Shown here piece by piece: positions 58,930-64,000 of a stretch of DNA of 64,000 nt. The DNA lies in contig JBBDHG010000124.1 in assembly GCA_037951165.1 (NCBI GenBank), positions 248,001-312,000 of the forward strand, given 5' to 3'. The stretch is from Lophius americanus (lineage: Eukaryota; Chordata; Actinopteri; Lophiiformes; Lophiidae). A model generated the notes under the pieces. That model searched no databases. It was not told the origin of the DNA and saw only the letters and a list, made by a program, of their open reading frames with translations. Position 1 is the stretch's first letter; each line of letters starts with the position of its first letter. The position numbers were made by a program, and so were the translations under genes.

Positions 58930-61190
58930 TGTAGTGATGTTTAGCGGTGAACGTCTGCATTGCAATTTATACTAGAAAATAACTCATTCCATCTTATCCA
59001 AGATGCTATGGTGGCCTTCCAATTATTATTTAGCAACATTTGAAAAAAAACAACAACCTCCCTGTCAAAAAAAGGAAACACGAAGGCCAGACTCGATATT
59101 GGGAGTGACAGAGGTAGAGTGGTCATCCACTTATCGGAAGGTCTGTGGTTCGAAGTGTCCTTGATAAAGGTGCTGAACTACAAGCTGCTCCCAGTGGCTG
59201 CTCCATTTGTGTGTCAAATGGTTACAGCTCCTGATGAGCAGGTTGAGCCTTAGATGGCATCCCATGTCATTACTATATGTAATAAATACTGAATAGTTGT
59301 GTGAACGGGTGAATGCTGGCTCGGGTTGTAAACCAATAAAGACTAGAAAAGTGCTGTCTAAGTACAGTTTGTTTACTCATGAAACCAAGCAGTCCACCAG
59401 GGGAATTAAACTCAGCAAATGATTTTACCTACTGCACCTTAAAAGTAGAATTTTGGATAGTGTTCATATTGGAACTCTCTAAAAGTGTGTTTTTTCAAAC
59501 ATTCACCATGTTGTTTTAAACATTTAATAGTGTACTTAAAACAATAATTTGTGTACTTTAAACATATTCCCTGTCAACGGGAGTGTTCATTTCTACCATT
59601 TATAATTTAATGTATTTTTTCATTAACAGAGTAAAATATGTTATTCCAATTTTATTTTTGCAATGTTAAATTGAGATTTTAATATTTAAAATAATGTGAA
59701 ACAACAGGATGCTGCTGACCATGGCTGTCAAATCTAGAGCATATCTAGAATTCTCATTGCCTTACTTTTTCCATAAGTACAACGTTTATCTCCACCTCCA
59801 GTTCAGGACTAATCGGATTTGTAAATGGATGGAGAAATAGCCGCTTCACTCAGGAAACTGTGGTCTCAGTAAGCTAATTTACAGACTACTAGTTTGCTGA
59901 ATAGTCTGGCTCATAACTTCCTCACTCATCCTCCTTCTCTGCCTTCATTTTTCACGAGAGTGGAGCTTAATTCCATCTCTGTGGAGTTTTATCAACACCA
60001 ATTACATACACCCTGTCATTTAACTCTTAACACCTTTAATCAGAAATACTTCAAATTACTTTTTCATGAGGGAAAATGTTCAAAACTGTTTTTGCTGCGT
60101 ACCTGTTTTTGTTTTTCGTTGTTTTGTTTTTTTTGGAAAGTCGGAATAGTCTCAAAGAGGCTCAGCAGTAATGTTGAAATAGTTTAACATATATGTATGC
60201 AGCCCATATATGTATTTGTTCATGTATAGATTTTGTACAATTTATGCAAATAAACATTTTGGTGGATAGTGTGTGCTGTTCTGTACTTTTTAAATTTATT
60301 GGGGCTCACTCTCTCACATTTTAAGCTCATTTTGTTCAGATATCATTATATCAATAACATTTTAGACAAGTAATCACAACACTGCATTATGAACCAGCCT
60401 TTAAAAGATCAAATATTATTTAATTTATAAATGATCAAATCAAAAGAGCCATAGAGAGAACATGGAGAAAACTTTTAATGTAGTCCTTACGGCAGTAAAT
60501 AATCATTGACTTTAAACAATGGTTGTTGGCAACAAAGTTTTGTATCCGCCACATCTACTTCTATGCTGATTTCACCACACCAAAGTAGGGTTGTTTCATG
60601 ACAAGTTTAATGAAAGTCCATAGGGCCTTAAAAATATAGACCCGAGAGATGTTTAGCTCTTGAACAAAACCTGATATGTATGCATTTCAGGTAAAAATAT
60701 CTTCAACTAGTGACATGTCAGTGATAAATGCAGCAAACACGGGCTGTGGCATCCCATTGCATTTGTAGAGTTGACGCCAGAAGTCCCACCTTCAACAATG
60801 TCATGTGCCGACATGTGGTGAGAGGTCCCAACGCGTTGAGCCGGCGCCAAAATTTGAGGCAGCCCTAACAGCGAAGCTGATTTCCATACCGGATCGGGCA
60901 GGGCCTGGATAAAAAATGACCACGACTGGTAGTGTTGACTAATACGGCTACCGGCGATAGCTACTCCATAAATTGTCAAAGAAAAAGAAGATTGAGAGGG
61001 CGGAAACATGCTCAGATTTTAATGCACCGTTTTGCATAAGAGAGCGTTGATTAATAAAAAAAAATATCTGTCATTGAAAAACATTGAATCCTCAAATATT
61101 AAGTAAGAATCAGGTGATGGTTGATATTATTGTTGGAAAAATAATGAATATCATGTTTCATAGGTCATTTAAAGTACCTACTTACCTCTG
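58930..61190. other. Intergenic DNA, nothing recognised
   Basis: AT-rich, with short open frames only (the longest about 100 codons). AATAAA at about 59,281 and 59,333 could serve the Ras-like gene. No repeat family was identified. Confidence 0.35.
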
Positions 61191-61623
61191 TAAAAAACTG
61201 ATCAGTCATAACATTATAACCACTGACACCTGAAATCAGAGCTGTAGATTTTTTTTTTTATCTCAAGGTTCACATGTTGACAGCAGGAAAAATGGATAAG
61301 CGTGAGTATCTGAGTTATTGACAAAGACCAAATTGTACTGGCCATACGACTGGAGTATCTCCAGAACTGCAGTTTTTTTTGGGGGGGGTGTTTCTGGTCA
61401 GCAGTTACTAGAAGCTACTCAAAGTGGTTTGTGGAAGGACAACTGGTGAACCCAGAAAGTGTCATAGGTGTGCAGTGCTCAATTATGCACACGGGAAGCA
61501 AGGGTTAGTCTTTGTTGTTGGAAAAGTTATTTCTGGTTCTGATAGAAACGGGTTAGAACATCGGTAGAACTGTTTTAGTAGCAAAAGGGGCCGATAGTTT
61601 TAATATTATGGCTGATCAGTGTA
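61191..61623 (+). mobile_element. Tc1 MITE-like deletion derivative
   Basis: The left end CTGATCAGTCATAACATTAT and the right end TTAATATTATGGCTGATCAG are inverted repeats of the same Tc1 family as the copies at 4.3 and 63.3 kb. Only the N-terminal transposase portion is kept (ATGGATAAGCGTGAGTATCT, then CATCTCCAGAACTGCAG-like sequence). The catalytic part is deleted. Confidence 0.75.
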
Positions 61624-62952
61624 AATACCATTAGCTGCAGGAGCTTTGGGGTCTTACACAAAATAGAAAGAATTGATTACATGGTATGAATTTATACAAC
61701 AGTTTTAAGTCTGCAAAGATGTAGCAAAAAAAAAAAATGAAATGGCAAGAATGTTACTTGAAACTCATTCTTGATTATGGTTTTAATTAAAGATGCACAT
61801 GAATTACATACCTAAAATAAAATCTCCACTTTCATCAAATGTATTTGCGTAACATTGGTGTCTGTGGTATAACAGGTAAGACCTATAAATACATTTTCAG
61901 TGTCAAGAACATGGTATTATGTTAATGCATGTATTTATGTATACTATGTATACTATTTGTGAGGAATAAAAGACCAAACACAAAAAATACTTCTAATAAT
62001 AATTCTATTCACACCGGATTTATTTTAGATTAAATAGGTCTTAATATAATACAGTTACAACATACAAAACAATAAACAAATTTGCTCGAAACTCTTTGAT
62101 AACTACTGCATCATACTTAAAAGTAATACCACAAAGTACATGCTGTTCTCTATAGTTTTTGTGGGATAGGACCAGAATGACTTTCCACTTAGTACAGTTG
62201 GATTGCCAATGTACCCAAAATGTTCCAAAAATGGCAATTTTACCACAGAGAGCGGGTTGTAAAATACCACCTAATAATTTAGGGGGAGCTGTATGTCCAC
62301 ATTTGACTGTGGCATAAACCAAAGTTTCATTAAACTCTGAAACCCTTTTTTCCAAATACCATATCACTGAAGTCCTGCCCTCCACCAAGATCTTACTGAG
62401 AAGCCTGTTATAGGGAGGAAGCGCATCAAACATCACCTAAATTAACATCACATTCATTATATACTGCTAGGCTTAAAAGAAAAGAAAAAAGCATGTCAGG
62501 CTCATGCAGGAAGTCACAAAAGATACAAGGACAACATCCAAGGAACCCTCTCACCTCACACACACTTAAAAAGAAATGTACAGATGTTGGACACATTTTT
62601 ATTTACAGCAAACTGAACAAAGACCATATGCATTGTAATTTTTTTTGGAAAAAGACAATTAAACATTCTTTACGAAGAAACAGGTGAGAGGGGAAGAATA
62701 CATCTACGTGATTGGTACTTTTGCTGTGCAGTACTAGGGGTATTTCGTCATAGAGCAGCATTTTAGAAGAAATCAAATGAACGATTTTTGTGCAGATTAC
62801 AGAAACATCAGTAGGAAAAATGTACCAAGGCAGAAACTCTCCAGAAGACCCTTTTTGATCTATACGGACATAGCATAGAGTCATCCCTGAAGAACATTTC
62901 TTATAGCAGTTCATCCAGATGGCAAGGAAGATCACGATCGGATCTTTGGTTT
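61624..62952 (-). other. Possible 3' UTR of the unidentified minus-strand gene
   Basis: This lies downstream of the putative stop at 62,953. A minus-strand AATAAA is at 62,019-62,024. Open frames of 131 and 110 codons on the minus strand show no family resemblance and are probably chance in AT-rich DNA. Confidence 0.3.
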
Positions 62953-63257
62953 TTACAGCCAGTGAATTGGCTGAATAAGCATGATGAGCACTAAGAAATA
63001 TTGATTACAGCTGTTAGGATTCCCTGAAAAACAAAGAAAACGACATGTGTAAAAATTTGTAGTGAGGACTTATCTGTATTTACAAAATCAGAAACTAGAT
63101 GGGGCATTCAGTTGTAAATCCCATGCAACATTAATATTACAATTACAGTCATACAACCTACCGTTCCCTATAAGAATCTCAACCTCCACTGTAAAATTTT
63201 TCTGTTCAAGAGGTCCCATTGCCAAGATTTGTTTTGTGCAGAAAAGCTGTGGACCAA
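62953..63257 (-). CDS. Last two coding exons of an unidentified gene
   Basis: Two minus-strand exons fit together. The first, 63,257-63,162, has acceptor TTTTCCCTCAG and donor AACG|GTAGGT; only one frame is open across it, giving GPQLFCTKQILAMGPLEQ and then KNFTVEVEILIGN. The second, 63,023-62,953, has acceptor TTTGTTTTTCAG, the right phase, and reads NPNSCNQYFLVLIMLIQPIH before ending WL and TAA. The C-terminus is a run of about 15 hydrophobic residues right at the end, preceded by small polar residues. That would fit a GPI-anchor signal or a tail anchor. KNFT is a possible N-glycosylation site. Earlier exons would be right of the window, since a Tc1 copy fills 63.3-64 kb. I do not recognise the protein. 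Evidence is splice sites, phase and an open frame, so this could still be chance. Confidence 0.45.
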
Positions 63258-63324
63258 CTGAGGGAAAATAGAAGTCAGAGTGAGAGGAGGAAGACATATC
63301 TCATAGACTCACATGGTTGACCCA

Positions 63325-64000
63325 ACAATTAGCCATAACATTATAACCATCTGTCTTATAATGTGTATTTCATCGGTTTAAGGCCAAAGTACCCCTAGTA
63401 AGCCCTAGTCTTGAGGCAAAAATCCCAGCAGACCTTTGAAGATGTGTTTGGGTATCTGGCACCAATGCCTTAGTAGTAGATCCTTTTTCCGCTGTTGATG
63501 CAAAGTGAGGCCTCCACGGATTAGATTTGTTCGTTCAGTACATCCCACAGATGCAAGATAACATTGAGTTCTGGGGGATTTGGGGGCATAGTCAACATCT
63601 TGAGGTCATTGTTGTTTTCCTCAAACCACTTCTAAACAATTTTATAGTCTCAGAGGGAGAATCATCCCCTGAAAAAGACCACTGCCATTAGGGTATATTT
63701 TTTATATATTTGGTTTAGGTAGATGATATTTGTCAAGTTAACATCTGGGAGGACTCAAGATTTTCCTGCAGAACATTGCCCAAAAGCACGAGGCTGCCTC
63801 CCCCAACTACACTCCTTCCCACAGTGCATTGTGGGGCCATCTCCTAACCAGGTAAGGCCATTCACACGAGGTAAAAAAAAATGTGATTTAACAGACCTGG
63901 TTGCAAGGGTCTTCTACCATTGCTCCAGATCCGATTGCGCCCAGCACTAAAGGTACTTTCGGCAGTTGACAGTGGTCACCATGGGCACTGTGAACAGTGT
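63325..64000 (-). mobile_element. Tc1-like transposon, cut by the window edge
   Basis: The left end ATTAGCCATAACATTATAAC is the terminal repeat of the same family as the 4.3-kb and 61.2-kb copies. Going right it shows, in reverse orientation, TCTGGCACCAATGCCTTAG, CATCCCACAGATGCAAGATA, GAACATTGCCCAAAAGCACG and CAGACCTGGTTGCAAGGGTC, that is, the C-terminal to central transposase. The frame is broken. The remaining part lies beyond base 64,000. Confidence 0.85.

Noticed and set aside
62041..62436. 131-codon minus-strand ORF near the right edge
   Set aside because: AT-rich and without a recognisable family; it lies after the proposed stop codon and fits a 3' UTR better.

Overview
This window is vertebrate nuclear DNA, almost certainly from a ray-finned (teleost) fish. 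The genes are split into exons with GT-AG introns, the background is AT-rich, and the space between exons is filled with fish-type repeats (Tc1-like transposons, L2 and Rex1-like LINEs, an L1/Tx1-like LINE, a hAT MITE, minisatellites). There is no operon structure, CRISPR array or RNA gene that I can support.

Four genes can be read, plus the apparent 3' end of a fifth. (1) znf142, a very large C2H2 zinc-finger protein, is on the minus strand from about 23.1 kb (or 25.8 kb, counting a likely untranslated first exon) down to 6.3 kb. (2) bcs1l, the mitochondrial AAA chaperone needed for complex III assembly, is on the plus strand in seven exons from 26,052 to 32,032. The two genes are head to head with about 250 bp between them, the same arrangement as ZNF142/BCS1L in human. 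(3) fscn1, encoding the actin-bundling protein fascin, is on the plus strand in five exons from 41,921 to 48,509. (4) An intronless Ras-superfamily GTPase ending in a CAAX box, most like the Ras-dva/RASD group, is on the plus strand at 57,708-58,343, with a TATA box upstream. (5) Two small in-phase exons on the minus strand at 62,953-63,257 look like the last coding exons of an unidentified gene with a hydrophobic C-terminal tail.

Layout. 1-6.3 kb: L1/Tx1-like LINE remains, a decayed Tc1 copy and the znf142 3' UTR. 6.3-22.2 kb: the five finger-encoding znf142 exons, with introns holding two Tc1 copies, a noncoding repeat cluster (14.8-17.8 kb) and an antisense L2 element (18.4-20.7 kb). 22.2-26 kb: probable znf142 5' exons, a LINE 3' end, a Tc1 remnant and the shared promoter region. 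26-32.3 kb: bcs1l, with a LINE in intron 3. 32.3-41.7 kb: repeat-rich intergenic DNA with a second Rex1-like LINE, a 23-bp minisatellite and an L2 3' end. 41.7-50.3 kb: fscn1 and a long probable 3' UTR holding a Tc1 copy. 50.3-57.5 kb: LINE, hAT-like and Tc1 debris. 57.5-59.3 kb: the Ras-like gene with a hAT MITE just downstream. 59.3-64 kb: AT-rich DNA, a Tc1 MITE, the unidentified gene end and a Tc1 copy that runs off the window.

The genes do not form a pathway; their order is chromosomal synteny. I found no convincing new multi-gene system. The points most worth following up are the Ras-like GTPase with a changed G4 box, the unidentified gene end at the right edge, the candidate znf142 N-terminal exon with two usable donors, and several repeat structures.
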